64,000 bases of DNA from Chloroflexi bacterium TSY (GCA_019217005.1 JAHBNG010000005.1:124001-188000), one strand, 5' to 3'; shown: positions 7,372 through 19,000, counted from the stretch's first letter. The notes: generated by a model not told the origin, from the letters alone. Translations and numbers: made by a program.

Positions 7372-8367
7372 ATGAGTATCAACTGGAAAGATACAGAGTG
7401 GTTGGCGCAGGTTGAAGCATGGATCAGATCCCAATTGACTGTACAAAATATCGCTATCTCTGGTCCGATCGAACAACCCCATGTCCGCCCGTGGGCCACG
7501 GTATTGCGTATCCCAACCAGTGCGGGAATTGTCTTTTTCAAAGCGACGACACCCGCATTGGCCTATGAACCAGCACTGACAGAAGCCCTATCTCGTTGGC
7601 GCCCTGACTGTATGCCACAAGTACTGGCCAGTGACACTGAAAGTGGTTGGCTGCTCATGCATGATGCAGGTACTCCTCTACGCGCTTTTATTCAAGCCGA
7701 AAAGAGTTATGAACGCTGGCTAAAATTGCTTCCGCTCTATGCAGAAGTTCAGATTCAGCTGGCCAGGCATGCAGATGAGCTGTTGGCACTGGGTATGCTT
7801 GACCGCCGCCTCTCGCGCCTGCCCGTGCTTTATGAAAATCTTCTGGACAACCAAGAAGCGCTGATGATTGGTCACCCCGGTGGCCTTACGCCTGAGGAGT
7901 ACCAGGAACTCAAGATGCTTGCACCAAGGATAGGTACCATGTGTCAAGAGTTGGCGCGGGTTGGCATTCCAGAAACGCTTCATCACGATGATTTTCATGA
8001 TGCCAACATCTTTGTGAAGGAAGGGCGCGTTACTTTTGCCGACTGGGCAGAGAGCGGCATTGGTCACCCATTCTTTACACTTGTGGTAATGTTGCGCAGC
8101 ACGGCCTATCAGCTTAGCTGGAACGAAGATGCACCGGAGCTTGCCTACTTGCGTGATGCCTATCTGGAACCATTCACTCAATTCGATACACGCCAAAACT
8201 TGGTCACAGCCAGCAGGAGCGCTCACCGCCTAGGCATGTTCTGTCGCACGCTCACATGGCATCACGTTGTCTCTAGTTTGGATGAGCCAGAGCGATCAGA
8301 GTATGCCGAGGCTGTTCCAGGGTGGTTGCAAGAGTTTCTTGGAGGCAAGTTAACGGCATCGGATTGA
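7372..8367 (+). CDS. Aminoglycoside/choline-type phosphotransferase family protein
   Basis: This 331-residue protein belongs to the APH/ChoK protein-kinase-like family. The catalytic loop LHHDDFHDANIFV (about residues 203-215; HxDxxxxN) and the metal-binding FADWAESGIGHPFF (DFG-equivalent D in DW) are intact. The N-terminal lobe carries a lysine in GIVFFKATTP that could bind ATP. Substrate cannot be told; chromosomal members usually act on small hydroxyl compounds rather than antibiotics. An AAGGAA ribosome site precedes the ATG. It stands 45 bases after the PKD gene, so joint transcription is possible. Confidence 0.85.
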   Translation: MSINWKDTEWLAQVEAWIRSQLTVQNIAISGPIEQPHVRPWATVLRIPTSAGIVFFKATTPALAYEPALTEALSRWRPDCMPQVLASDTESGWLLMHDAGTPLRAFIQAEKSYERWLKLLPLYAEVQIQLARHADELLALGMLDRRLSRLPVLYENLLDNQEALMIGHPGGLTPEEYQELKMLAPRIGTMCQELARVGIPETLHHDDFHDANIFVKEGRVTFADWAESGIGHPFFTLVVMLRSTAYQLSWNEDAPELAYLRDAYLEPFTQFDTRQNLVTASRSAHRLGMFCRTLTWHHVVSSLDEPERSEYAEAVPGWLQEFLGGKLTASD

Positions 8368-8385
8368 GTGAAACCAGGAACTAGA

Positions 8386-8415
8386 AATAGGACACGGATT
8401 GACACGGATACACAG
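8386..8415. repeat. Short ACACGGATTGACACGGAT repeat
   Basis: A short direct duplication of GACACGGATTGACACGGATA lies just after the phosphotransferase stop. It matches part of the dispersed repeats at 4388-4460 and 56710-56766. Confidence 0.45.
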
Positions 8416-8479
8416 ACCTATGGTTGTTCTAAATATGTAGATTTAATCGTCTGGATTAGCCTAAAATGGAGAATTTTCA

Positions 8480-8848
8480 ATGTTACTCAATGAAATCTTC
8501 TCTTGCTATGTGTCGAACACGTACCAGGGGGACAAACAAACGTTCAAGCAGATTCAGCGATATTTCGAAGAAGTAGGGCTCGGCGGTGAAGAGCGATGGC
8601 GACAAGTGAAAGCAGATGAGACCAGGGTCATCTTCGCCAAAGGCAAAAGTGTCGCGTTTACCTTTGACTACCAGTCCGAGATCCTTGAAGTCCGTTCAAG
8701 GATCGACTACACCGAACCAGATGGTCTGATCACCGTCAGTGTCGGGAACTCAGGGTTTCCATTTGAGGCAAGGTTGGCCAAATCCAGATATCAAATGCTC
8801 TTGAACAAAATTGATGCTTATCTCACAGAGCAGGCGATTGTTCGCTAG
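8480..8848 (+). CDS. Hypothetical protein, 122 residues
   Basis: I do not recognise a family. The product is soluble in appearance, with no signal peptide or membrane segment. It has a helical N-terminal part (TYQGDKQTFKQIQRYFEEVG) and a strand-rich centre (VIFAKGKSVAFTFDY, LEVRSRIDYTEPDGLITVSV). A TGGAGA ribosome site at good spacing supports the start. It is followed by another small gene in the same direction. Confidence 0.65.
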   Translation: MLLNEIFSCYVSNTYQGDKQTFKQIQRYFEEVGLGGEERWRQVKADETRVIFAKGKSVAFTFDYQSEILEVRSRIDYTEPDGLITVSVGNSGFPFEARLAKSRYQMLLNKIDAYLTEQAIVR

Positions 8849-8958
8849 TGCTATCAATTTAGGAGTGATAAGGTGACAAGATAACAGGTGACATGTAGAT
8901 TCATCTGTTCATCTTGTCATCCTCTTTGGTTCTGGCCTGGACCAAGTTCGGAGGCATG

Positions 8959-9144
8959 ATGAACAGAATGTTGACGATTGTCTTACAAGTTTTTGGCTAT
9001 ATGTGTCTACTTGCAATGATCACCACGATCCAGGTCGGGCGGATGGGTGTATTTGAGCCTCCGATTCTTGTAAGATTAACCATCGGTTTCATTGGTATCG
9101 TTCTTGTACTCATCGGAGCATTTGGGATGGGGAGATCAAAGTAA
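8959..9144 (+). CDS. Small two-helix membrane protein
   Basis: The 61-residue product (MNRMLTIVLQVFGYM...GAFGMGRSK) has two hydrophobic stretches (about residues 4-22 and 37-56) separated by a short loop, and a basic end. A GGAGG site is at 8950-8954; it is only one base from the ATG at 8956 and four from 8959, so 8959 or the next ATG at 8968 fits better than the frame's upstream ATG at 8914. Function is unknown. Confidence 0.55.
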   Translation: MNRMLTIVLQVFGYMCLLAMITTIQVGRMGVFEPPILVRLTIGFIGIVLVLIGAFGMGRSK

Positions 9145-9393
9145 CTAGACCTGATCAACCGCGTAACCTACTAAAATTAGGGTCTACGCGAGAAAGTGGG
9201 AGAACAGGTTGAAACCATGTTCATGGCAAGACCGAACGTCCACCTTCGTGGACGAAGTCGGATGCCGAGATTCTCGTAGGTCCCGTCTCTGGCGGAACTA
9301 GCTCCAAGACGCAACCATGTCCAAGTGACGATCCAGGGTGCTTGGCTTCTGTTATACAGAGATGTGGGACCTGCGAGCAAATGCAACGATTGG
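9145..9393. repeat. Intergenic hairpin repeats between convergent genes
   Basis: This gap contains GTAGGTCCCGTCTCTGGCGG followed by AACTAGCTCCAAGACGCAACC and CCAAGTGACGATCCAGGGTG. It is a diverged unit of the hairpin repeat found in tandem at 12706-13065 and singly near 12437. A local inverted repeat GTCCACCTTCGTGGAC is near 9238. No gene is seen. The hairpins may serve as terminators for the two convergent genes. Confidence 0.5.
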
Positions 9394-12300
9394 CTACTTT
9401 CTGATCAGTGGGAGATATTGACGATTTGGTGCCCAGATAAGAGCGGGCGTCAGCGGATCACCCAACAGAAGGTAGTTCAATCGTGCTTCTTGGCAGCACC
9501 CCTTTTTTTGAAATAGCTCATGGTATCCAGCTTCAATCAGTTCTCCCATGCGTGCACCCAGCGGTGGGGAACGCCACAACTGATCATGGAATCCGGTCAT
9601 TAATGCATTGTTGCCATAGGCCACGGCTGAGCCCGCCGAGCTCCAGATCGCCACGGCACCGCCATCCTCATACCGCTGAAACCGCTCATCAATGGTGGTT
9701 CCTGTGGTGGAAACACGTGTGAACTGTCCAGTGTAACAAGTCATCTCCAGAACGATTGAGAGTTGATCGATGTTTTTCAATTCGAATATGTCATTCGTGC
9801 CAAACAAGTATGCCTGATTCACAGTAACATCTGTTGAGGCCCACTGGAAGTGATGACTATGCCCATTAAACGAAACCAAACCAGGTCCTTGTTTAAATTG
9901 CTCGATAACACGTAGACGCGCCTGTACTGGATCAGCAATACGCCAAGGGGCAGAGCGGTTGGATGGACTTGGATCATAATAGACCCGGTTAGTGACCATG
10001 TTGGGAGACTGAACCGATGGGATCCCGCTCTTTGGATCACCCAGAATAATTAGATCCGATAAATAAGCGAAATCTCCTGCACCATCCTCCTTTCCATCTG
10101 CGCTCAAATAATTATCTGCCACATAGAGGCTGGTATAGCGCCACTCATCCAAAGAATCGTCTACTGGATTGGTCTCATACCGCAATATCTTATTGACGAC
10201 GGCAGAAACTTGTGATTCATCTTGAACAGAAAAGCGTCCCAGCCAAATATCAGCGACGGAGCTGGGATCCGTCAAGTAGCTTGGAGTTGTTAGACTATCA
10301 CTGTCTAAGTCGCCGTCAAGCTGCGCAAAACAGCTTTCACACGCTGTTTCGCCGATAAATGGGTCGACATTTGCTAAATAGGCTGGTATCACGTTTTGAT
10401 TATGTATTCCATCCTGTTTACCCATATAATTGTGTGGGTCGACTGTGGAATCTCCAACCAAGACGGTGGAAATAGGAGATGGGTTCCAATTGTGAACGGC
10501 AAAGCGCAGAAAATCCCGAATGGCCTCTGGGGAGACATGCCCGAAGGACCATGTATCATAAATATCCTGGATCGAGATCATCTGAACGAAGTATCCCTGT
10601 CTTTGACGATGCTGTACCAATGGCAATAATGCATCAAAGAATTGCACAGGAGCAATGTAGAGGGCATCAGCTCCTGTCTGTGTGTCAAAGAGGACAGGTT
10701 TGTGTGCCGTCAGCTGCGGGTGATGGAGGGTGCCAGGTCCTGATAAAATGTAATCATGTGGCTGTGGTCCGCTCTCAAATAGGAGATCAGTTCCTATCGT
10801 TGCGTGGATAATTCGGGGGTTCAGTGGTTCAGTAATGTCGTACAATCGATGCTCTCTTGGTGGGTTGATCAGCTGATAGCGCCAGGTCCCGGATACAGTG
10901 GAGAATGCAGCCCCTTGATAGCGAAAATCGAGGTTGACTGGCTGACTCCAATAAATTTTATCGAGTCGAATTTCGCTTAACAGTCTACTTGGTAATAGAA
11001 CAAGCTCTATCTCAGGAGGATGAAGTGGCGTTTCGATTGTTTGTTGCCAGTTCTCATAGTTGTCAAGATTCTGCCAGCTAAACGACTCTTGCAAGACACC
11101 TACATTGACCTGCAGCGTATGAGGTGCGATGGTTTTTGCACTCCCTGTTAATGTAAAGACAGAAGGGATAGAGCTTTCATTTACCAAGGGCAAAACATGA
11201 TTCAGTTGAATCGAGAAGCGGGGATAGGTGGCTGGATTGTTCTGCTGTCCGGGTGAAACAACCATGCTCCGCGAAAACCAGTGGTCCTCATCGATACCAG
11301 ACATAGCGGACTCATAGAGCTTGTTTTCTTCCCAAATGCCTCGCTCGATTGCCGTCTCTCGGATTGGTGCGCTTCCTATAGACGCATCATGTGTGCTCAT
11401 ACGCAATCCATTCCCTGATTCTGCCGTCAACCAGTAGATAGCAGTAGCGTTCCATCGATCACGAACGCTCATTGTGTGGTCGGCAGGTTGGGCATAGAAA
11501 CGCAATTCGGTCGTTTCATCCAATCGGTTATCTGTATCGCGCACTTCTAACGGGATCTGCACGCCATTGAACCACAGATGTAACTTGGCTAGATCGATGC
11601 CAGGTATCATGCCGGCGGCAACGAACGCATCGCCTCTTATTTGCTGAATTCCGGGATGATGAACGTGTATCTTGACTGCATTTTTCACTGCAGCAGGATT
11701 CGATGGGCCAAGTGATTCGGGATTAAAAGTGGGAGCGAGACCAGACGAACGAACAGTTAACAAAGAGAGTGGCTCTTTGATGACCTGAACATCGGGTACG
11801 AGGGCCTCAATCTTGCGAACCACTCTTGTAGACCCGGCTTCCACATAAATAGGACTAAAGGCCAAGACAGCCACACGTTGACCCCGCAGACGCCCTTCTC
11901 GCAAAATGAAGACTGGCTCAGATGGAAGAACGAGCGGCTTGGGTTTGGGCTGTTCAAATTCCTCTTCCCAGCCAATTGCCAAGGGTGCTAGTGGCTCCGC
12001 AATCTCCAGAGAAGCTGACCAGATCTGATTGTCTAATTGATGAAATTGAGGAATCGGGTGTACATCATCTGGCAGCCATACAGTCTCCAACTGCATTGGA
12101 AGCGCATAACCACCAAATCGCACGCGAGACATACTTTGGAGCGCGGCTTCTGCGGAAGCTACGCTGACCCCGCCCACACTGGTTGATTCTAGCGTCCATT
12201 GAATGGTGACTCCCTCTGCATGATTGACGATTTGTGCAGATGACTGAGCATCACCAGACGTGTCTCGATTTACATGTTCGTCCAAGCTCTCTGCAGCGTT

Positions 12301-12396
12301 TGATGGCAAGGGGTGAGAGAACCAGATAGACAAGAGTAAACTCAGGGCTAAAACAGTTCGTGTTAAAAAAGAATTCGTCTGAATCAAGCTTGTCAT
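9394..12396 (-). CDS. Gingipain-like C25 cysteine peptidase, exported, LPL tail
   Basis: This 1,000-residue secreted protein belongs to peptidase family C25. A signal peptide covers about residues 1-35 (TRTVLALSLLLSIWF...SNAAES). A long N-terminal strand-rich region carries an N-proximal propeptide-like part. The catalytic domain starts near residue 575 (ADALYIAPVQFFDALLPLVQHRQRQG) and includes STVLVGDSTVDPHNYMG. The catalytic dyad is visible: His about 846 in SFNGHSHHFQW and Cys about 887 in LEMTCYTGQF. The domain closes with LNYLLLGDPLTPAL. The protein ends NRQYLPLIRK, an LPL tail like that of two neighbours. C25 members include gingipains and the sortase PorU of the type IX system, so either a degradative or a processing role is possible. 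Confidence 0.85.
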   Translation of the reverse strand: MTSLIQTNSFLTRTVLALSLLLSIWFSHPLPSNAAESLDEHVNRDTSGDAQSSAQIVNHAEGVTIQWTLESTSVGGVSVASAEAALQSMSRVRFGGYALPMQLETVWLPDDVHPIPQFHQLDNQIWSASLEIAEPLAPLAIGWEEEFEQPKPKPLVLPSEPVFILREGRLRGQRVAVLAFSPIYVEAGSTRVVRKIEALVPDVQVIKEPLSLLTVRSSGLAPTFNPESLGPSNPAAVKNAVKIHVHHPGIQQIRGDAFVAAGMIPGIDLAKLHLWFNGVQIPLEVRDTDNRLDETTELRFYAQPADHTMSVRDRWNATAIYWLTAESGNGLRMSTHDASIGSAPIRETAIERGIWEENKLYESAMSGIDEDHWFSRSMVVSPGQQNNPATYPRFSIQLNHVLPLVNESSIPSVFTLTGSAKTIAPHTLQVNVGVLQESFSWQNLDNYENWQQTIETPLHPPEIELVLLPSRLLSEIRLDKIYWSQPVNLDFRYQGAAFSTVSGTWRYQLINPPREHRLYDITEPLNPRIIHATIGTDLLFESGPQPHDYILSGPGTLHHPQLTAHKPVLFDTQTGADALYIAPVQFFDALLPLVQHRQRQGYFVQMISIQDIYDTWSFGHVSPEAIRDFLRFAVHNWNPSPISTVLVGDSTVDPHNYMGKQDGIHNQNVIPAYLANVDPFIGETACESCFAQLDGDLDSDSLTTPSYLTDPSSVADIWLGRFSVQDESQVSAVVNKILRYETNPVDDSLDEWRYTSLYVADNYLSADGKEDGAGDFAYLSDLIILGDPKSGIPSVQSPNMVTNRVYYDPSPSNRSAPWRIADPVQARLRVIEQFKQGPGLVSFNGHSHHFQWASTDVTVNQAYLFGTNDIFELKNIDQLSIVLEMTCYTGQFTRVSTTGTTIDERFQRYEDGGAVAIWSSAGSAVAYGNNALMTGFHDQLWRSPPLGARMGELIEAGYHELFQKKGCCQEARLNYLLLGDPLTPALIWAPNRQYLPLIRK

Positions 12397-12572
12397 GATC
12401 TATCCATTATTGTAATCGCACTCATAACACATTCACGTAGGTCCCGTCTCCGGCGGGACTAGCGTTAAATAAGCTTTCAGCTAATCAGCCGTCAGCTAGG
12501 TCGAAGCGACCACTTCGTGAACAGCCAGAATCTGGCCATGTTTCGTGGTTGATTTTTATACTTTCCTATTCT
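12397..12572. other. Upstream region of the C25 peptidase gene
   Basis: It holds one single hairpin repeat unit (GTAGGTCCCGTCTCCGGCGG followed by GACTAGC, near 12437) and a second small inverted repeat around GGTCGAAGCGACCACTTCG. The promoter of the peptidase gene should lie here; no confident box was picked. Confidence 0.35.
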
Positions 12573-12699
12573 CAGTAGATCCAAATTCCTGCGGAGTCGC
12601 CATGCATGGCGCAGCGTTCTCTTACGCCGGTCCCGGTCGAGTAGAGCCGCATTAGAGAATGCTACCTCCGCGGATAAAAGACACATTTTGGATCTACTG
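12573..12699. mobile_element. MITE, family 2, copy 2, 127 bp
   Basis: The ends CAGTAGATCCAAAT and ATTTTGGATCTACTG are inverted. They are flanked by perfect 5-base direct repeats ATTCT (12568-12572 and 12700-12704). The inner sequence is unlike copy 1 but shares AGAGAATGCT and nearby bases with the copy at 57182-57291, so this and that one are a sub-family. Confidence 0.85.
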
Positions 12700-12705
12700 A
12701 TTCTA

Positions 12706-13065
12706 CAAGATAGCGGCCTTTTCCAAGTGAAGTTCAGCGTATTTGATGGCAGTCACACAGGGATGTGTGACCTACAATAGTCTGTCTGATGAGACAAGCC
12801 TAAACACCGGATTATCGTGGGTCCCGTCTCCGGCAGGACTAGCTCCAAGATAGCAGTCTCTTTCAAGTGAAGATTCAGGGTACTTGATGGCAGTCACACA
12901 GGGATGTGTGACCTACAATAGTCTGTCTGATGAGACAAGCCTAAACACCGGATTATCGTGGGTCCCGTCTCCGGCGGGACCAGCGACAAGATGGCCACTT
13001 CTTTCAAGTGAAGATCCAGGGTATTTGACGCTTGTCACTTCGGAGAAGTGACCTACGATACTACG
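12706..13065. repeat. Tandem hairpin repeat, 140-141 bp period, about 2.5 units
   Basis: Units start CAAGATAGC/CAAGATGGC at 12706, 12846 and 12987. Each contains CTTTCAAGTGAAG, a stem-loop GTCACACAGGGATGTGTGAC (in the third unit GTCACTTCGGAGAAGTGAC), and a stem-loop GGTCCCGTCTCCGGCGGGAC. The first two units are nearly identical, so duplication is recent. The array lies immediately downstream of the giant surface-protein gene and upstream of the peptidase. It is not a CRISPR, since there are no distinct spacers. Confidence 0.85.
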
Positions 13066-13068
13066 ATA

Positions 13069-16000
13069 TCATTCATTAAGAATCAATGGTAAGTAAACTG
13101 ACGATTCTGTGCCGGCTAATCGCACGCGCACAGGGCCATGAGGAATCTGTCGTCCATCCAGTTTGGCTTCGACCAGCCAAAATCGGATCTCTTCCCAGGC
13201 TGGATCAGTTGTTGGATCATGGGGTATCACGATCTCATATCGCCCGTCTTGACTATCCTCTCCAGGAACCAGCCGATTTGATACGCGGACTGTTGAGTCG
13301 AAAAATTCATCTGTTCCTCGATGCAGATAGAAACCGAATGTATCAAGCTCAGATGGTGTTCTCCATACCACTGCAATTTCTTGACCTGTGCTCGTTTCAC
13401 GCAACGTGGCCATAAACTGATTCAGCGTTACCGCGCCAGCCGCCGATACGAGCCCTGCACCCCAGATGGTCTCATTCTCGGCCGGCTCTAGAAGAGTGAT
13501 CACGGTTTGCCCAGTTGCCAAATCTGCTTTGCTGGTAAAGGGATTCGAACTCCCTACGGTATCTGGCTTTGTAAAATCGAAGAAAAGTGGAGGAATAAAG
13601 CGCAGAGAATACTTACCGGGGATCAAGTCAGCAAATTGATAGAATCCTGTAGCGTCTGTTTTGGTTCGCGCAATTTCAATTGGTTCCTCGTCATTTTCAT
13701 TATAGAGGATAATTGCAACATGGGGTACGCCCTCTTCATTTTTATCCTTCAGGCCATCACCATCCTGGTCGAACCAGACATAATTGCCGATGCTAGCAGC
13801 CAAAACCATGCCAGCATCCAAATTTGGATTGACCTTTCCAGCATCCAGCTTGCTGAACTCCGTCTGGTCCGTTTCAAATGCGGGATCGCTGTCTGCTGTT
13901 TCATCGTTGCCCTGATTCGGCCACGTCATCACAAAACCACGTGGCCTGACAAATGCGATTTGGTAGTTGCCAGGAGCCAATTGGCTAAACCCGTAAAATC
14001 CCTCTGCGTCAGTCGTGGTTGTATCAACAAGCCCTCCATTCCCATCGTATAGTTGGACGGTTACATTAAAAACGCCAAACTCGTCTGGATCCTGGATGCC
14101 GTTTGTATTGCTGTCATACCAGACGCGATTTCCAATGGCAGAACCGGTAAAGAATCCAATATCCCAATCTCTATTTTCTTCACCACTCTGGAGCATAATC
14201 GTTGGAGATCGTCCTAGTTCAGAATTCACATCGCTATCCGCTGCATGATGACCTCCCTGCTGGAATGGGCTGAAGCTATAGTTGTCCGGTGACGTTACCT
14301 CAACATAATATTCGGCTGGTACGAGATTCGTAAAACTGTAGCGGCCAAACACGTCCGTTGTTGTTGAGAGACCTGTTGTTGTGTCATCGCCTTGATAGAG
14401 CGTAATCAATACACCGGGCAGCCCACTTTCACCAGGATCTTGAACACCATCTGCATCGCTATCTAACCAGACACGGTCGCCCAACGTCGCAAGCTGATAA
14501 ACGCCCATATCCAACGAAATATCCTCCGCAGTGACGGGAAGGACCCCTGTTGAACCGGTCTGTCCAGTGGCGGGATCTGCATCGCTATCCACTGTGTCGT
14601 CGAATGGTAAATTCGGTGCCGTTTGGTTGGGGGGACTTACACCATAACCATCAGGCAAAGTCGTTAGATCAAATATGACATAGTAATTTCCAGGAGGGAG
14701 CTCATCGAAGAGGTACGTCCCATTAATTGCTGTGGTTGTGGTTTGTCCAGTGTATTGACCGTTGCCGTCACTATCCACAACATAGAGCGCGACTGATATA
14801 CCTGGCACACCATATTCATCGGCATCTTGAATTCCATTCGCATTGAGATCATTCCAGACAGTGTCCCCGATGCGTACGCCGACGGGTGCGTGAATCCCCA
14901 TATCGAGCATGAATGTCCCTGCACGGCCTGCCACAAACATCGTCAACGGTGTACGTCCCGTGCTTGGATTGACGTCCGAATCCAACTGATCATTACTACC
15001 TGCGCGCGGGAGAGTTACACTATAGCCTTCGGGAAGTGAAGCGAGATCGAAGGCAACTGAGTAGACACCGGGCGGGATTTGCTCGAAACCGTAACGCCCA
15101 TTTGCATCTGTCTGCACTGACTCGATCAGGTTTCCATAAACATCTTTAATTGCTTGACCATGTTGAGCAACCAACGTGACGATGACATTCGGGACATTCT
15201 TCTCATCGGAATCTTGAATACCATCACGGTTCTTGTCGATCCAAACGCGGCCAGCGATCTGAAGACCTTGGATCACACCCATATGGAGGCCCCAATAGTT
15301 AATCCCGCCTGGTCCAATTTGCGTAAGAGGTGTTTGCCCCGTGAGTGGATCGACATCGCTGTCTATGAATTGGTTAATGGGATGGGATGCCCCCTGAAAG
15401 GGTAACGTTGCGACATAGCCAGCAGCAATACTATGTTGCTCGAAATGCACCGAGTATGTACCCGGAGGGAAATCGTGGAATTGATAATAACCGTCTGGAT
15501 CGGTCGATGTGGCCAGAGGGGTTCCGTCTTCTCGCAGAACAGGTGCCCCATCCGGAGCACGAAGAACGGTCAAAACATGGGGAACTCCTGGTTCATCCAG
15601 ATCTTGCAGACCATTAACATTTCGATCTTCCCAAACCCGCCCCCGCAACGACACAGGTGTCCAGATGCCCATATCCAAACTATAATCGACATCTCCCCCA
15701 TTTAGTTTTCCCGTTAAACCGGTTCGACCGGATATTGGATCTGCGTCCGAGTCGGCACCGTCGCTCCCACCAGCGTTTTGATGAGTGACGGCAAAACCTG
15801 ACGGTAGTGTATCGAGATCAAATTCAACAAAATAACCACCAACAGGCAGACCAGAGAATGTATAGAGGCCATCTTCGCGAGTGAGGGTTGTCAAGGGTGT
15901 ACCAGGGTTGAGCGGGTTGTCTACAGTGGCATTAGTGCCTGCTGAATAGAGTGTCGCTTTAACATTGGGTAGACCGCGCTCACCGGGGTCTTGAATGCCG

Positions 16001-19000
16001 TTGTAATTGTCATCAACCCAGACTCGATTGCCAACCGTTATTGCACCATAGACTCCCATATCCAAACTAAGATCCACGGCCAATTCGTGGAGCATCTCAG
16101 TCGGGTCTGACTGTCCCGTGGCAGGTTCGACATCGCTATCAACGAAATCGTTCTGTCCTACATTGCGTTCTGTGACCAACATGCTATTTGGCAGCGTGTC
16201 CAGATCAAATGAAACAAAATAGACACCTGGTTCTAGGCCAGAGAAGAGGTAATCGCCACGTTGATTTGTCTCTGTTTGACGAGGTATCTCAGGACTTGCA
16301 GGCTCCATCACGGGCAGACCAGTCTCACCGTGAAAGAGAGAGACGACCACCTGTGAGATTCCAATTTCTCCAAACTTTGGTTCGTAAAGACCATCTGCAT
16401 CTTTATCGAACCAGACTGTCCCCCCAACGCCTACTGGTTGATAGATGCCCATATCCAACGTAAGATGATGGGTACCAGACGTCAAGAAGCCTGTCTGCGT
16501 CGATTGCCCACTGGAAGAATCAACATCCGAGTCTGCGGCCTCGCTTGCGCCAAAGACATTCGCAGCCGTCACTCGGTGGAATGGGGTGGGCAGGCCTGAA
16601 AGATCGAAGACTACGTAGTAATCGCCAGGTACTAGATCGTTGAATCGATAACCACCAGCAGCTCCTGTGACTGTCATGCTGATTGGCGTTTGAACACCGA
16701 CTCGATAGAGAGTGGCCTGAATGTTGCTGATACCGATCTGCTCGAGATCACCTTGCTCACCGTTGGCATCGTCGTCTTGCCAAACGCGACCACCGACAGA
16801 CACGGGTTCATAGAAGCCAAAGTCAATGCTCAGATTGCTGTTGCTATCCCCAGCATCACCCAGTCCTTGTGGCCCAATGTTGCTTTCACCGATGGGGGCC
16901 TCATGAAGGGCAAGGGGAATGATTGCACTGTGGACACCAGAAAAGGTTCCGTCACTCGGATCGAGTCCATTGTCATCGTTGTCAATGCTGAGTTCGTGAG
17001 GCGTTGTACCAGTGAGGATATCCCTCGGCGTGACCGTCAGATTCTGAGTAGTTGCCGCCCGTCGACTCTCATGGAGCGATGTGGGCTTGCTGCTTTGGAA
17101 TCCAGGCAGCGGTCCGTCATGTGCGAAGTTCTCACTGGCAATTTCGACCAGATAATTACCCGGGCGCAGATCGCTGAAGAGATAGTAACCACCGCTGGAG
17201 GTCGTGTCGCTCGTCACAATCGTCCAGCGACTGATATCTTCGTCGATCTCCTGGCGATAGAGGTGTACCAGAACATCGTTGATACCAGATTCTCCAACAC
17301 CAAGCTGCCCGTCGTTGTTGGCGTCCAGCCAGACTTGATTGCCAAGGCTCAGTGCCTCATAGAACCCGAAATCGATGGTCAGATCGCTGCTCTGGTCTCG
17401 TGCAATCCCGCTGCCAGAAGGGGCCACATCCACTTCAGCTACTGGACTATTTGTGGCGGATAGATAAACGGTTCCACTCCGAATCGCAGCTGGCATTGGT
17501 GTGCGATTCAGTCCATTGTCGTCGCCATCTCGGCTGCCCGCTCTGTACGGATTCTCTGCGTGAGGATCAACAGTCGTGATAGAACTGCTGACCATGTTTA
17601 CCAGCAAACCGTCCGCCATAAAATTCTCGCGTGCGACTTCGACAAGATAATGACCCGCAGCCAGGTTGTCAAATAGATAGTAACCACCGTCAGCAGTGAC
17701 TGTGCTTTGCAGAATTGCGCCATCCGGTTTTCCATCTGGATCGGGCCCACTTTCCGTGCCCCCATTATCTTGATAAAGATGAACGACAACACCATCGGGA
17801 CCGATTTCGCCTTCATCCAGTAGACTGTTGTAATTCTCATCGATCCAAATGCGATTCCCCAGACTCAATGGTTCATAAAAGCCAAAGTCAATGGTAAAGT
17901 TGGTGTTTTCATCTGTGGCAACAGTCGCGACGGCGGGAGCAACATGCTTCTCTGCCTGCGGCTCTTCTCCCACATGCAGTTGAATCATTCCGCTCCGAAT
18001 GCCGGTTCTGTTTACGGCGCCGACGTCAAGACCGTTATCGTCATCATCACCAAACGACTCAATGTTCGATTCGCTGGGAATCGAATTTGGATCAATCGTC
18101 GTCACAGAGCTACTCAACAGGTTGGCCAGCGGACCATCGGCTTGGAAGTTCTGCGGCGCGATTTCCACAACATAATCTCCAACGGACAAGATATCAAACA
18201 GATAAAATCCATTGGCATCTGTTGTGGTTGTCATCACGAGAGTCGAACCACTGTCGTACGACTCAACATGGTAAAGATTCAGCAAAACATTGCCGATCCC
18301 TTCTTCATCGGACGTGCGGATCCCATTGTTATCTTCATCAAACCAGACGAAATTCCCCAGGGCCACCGGCATATAGAGTCCCGCATCCCATGTCCAATCG
18401 TGTTCAGACGAGTGGAGCATTGTTGTTGTTGTTCGACCTGTCTCAGGGTTTACATCGGAATCGATCTGTTCGCCTTCGGTGGAGAGATCCACAACTTCAT
18501 CATCTGGACCAAAGAGAAATCCTATTGGTGGCGCAACTTCAACCCAATAGGTCCCTGGAACGAGGTCAGAAAAATGATATGCTCCGTCGCTGTCCGTCAC
18601 AGATGTCTGATTGGTGGGCGCCCCGTCGCCATAGAAAAGAGAAACCATGACCTCCGCAACGCCCGGTTCCCCCGGGTCCTGCAGACCATTGACGTTCTGA
18701 TCAAACCAAACTCGATCACCGATCTGGGCAAGCTGGTAAAGACCCAAATCAAGCGTTAGATGTTCACTCCCGCTTGACAGAAAGTCGGTCACGGGCGTCT
18801 GCCCAGTCAGAGGATCGACATCTGAATCGATCTGTTCATTCGCATTGCCACCGACATGTGGTGGGCTCACGTGATAGCCCACTGGCAGCGATTCTAAATT
18901 GTAGATCAAATAGTAAGCACCAGGTGGTAACCCATCAAAGAGAAAGCTACCATTCTCATCACTGAGTGTCGTTCGGAGCGGTTCCTGAGGAGAATCTGCC

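Noticed and set aside
12706..13065. Possible CRISPR-like array
   Set aside because: The unit is 140-141 bp and is repeated as a whole; there are no short repeats with unique spacers and no cas genes.
16690..17463. Long plus-strand open frames inside the giant gene (such as this one and 17944-18759)
   Set aside because: They are antisense to strongly patterned SdrD-B repeats, have no ribosome site and no family motif; they arise from the repeat composition.
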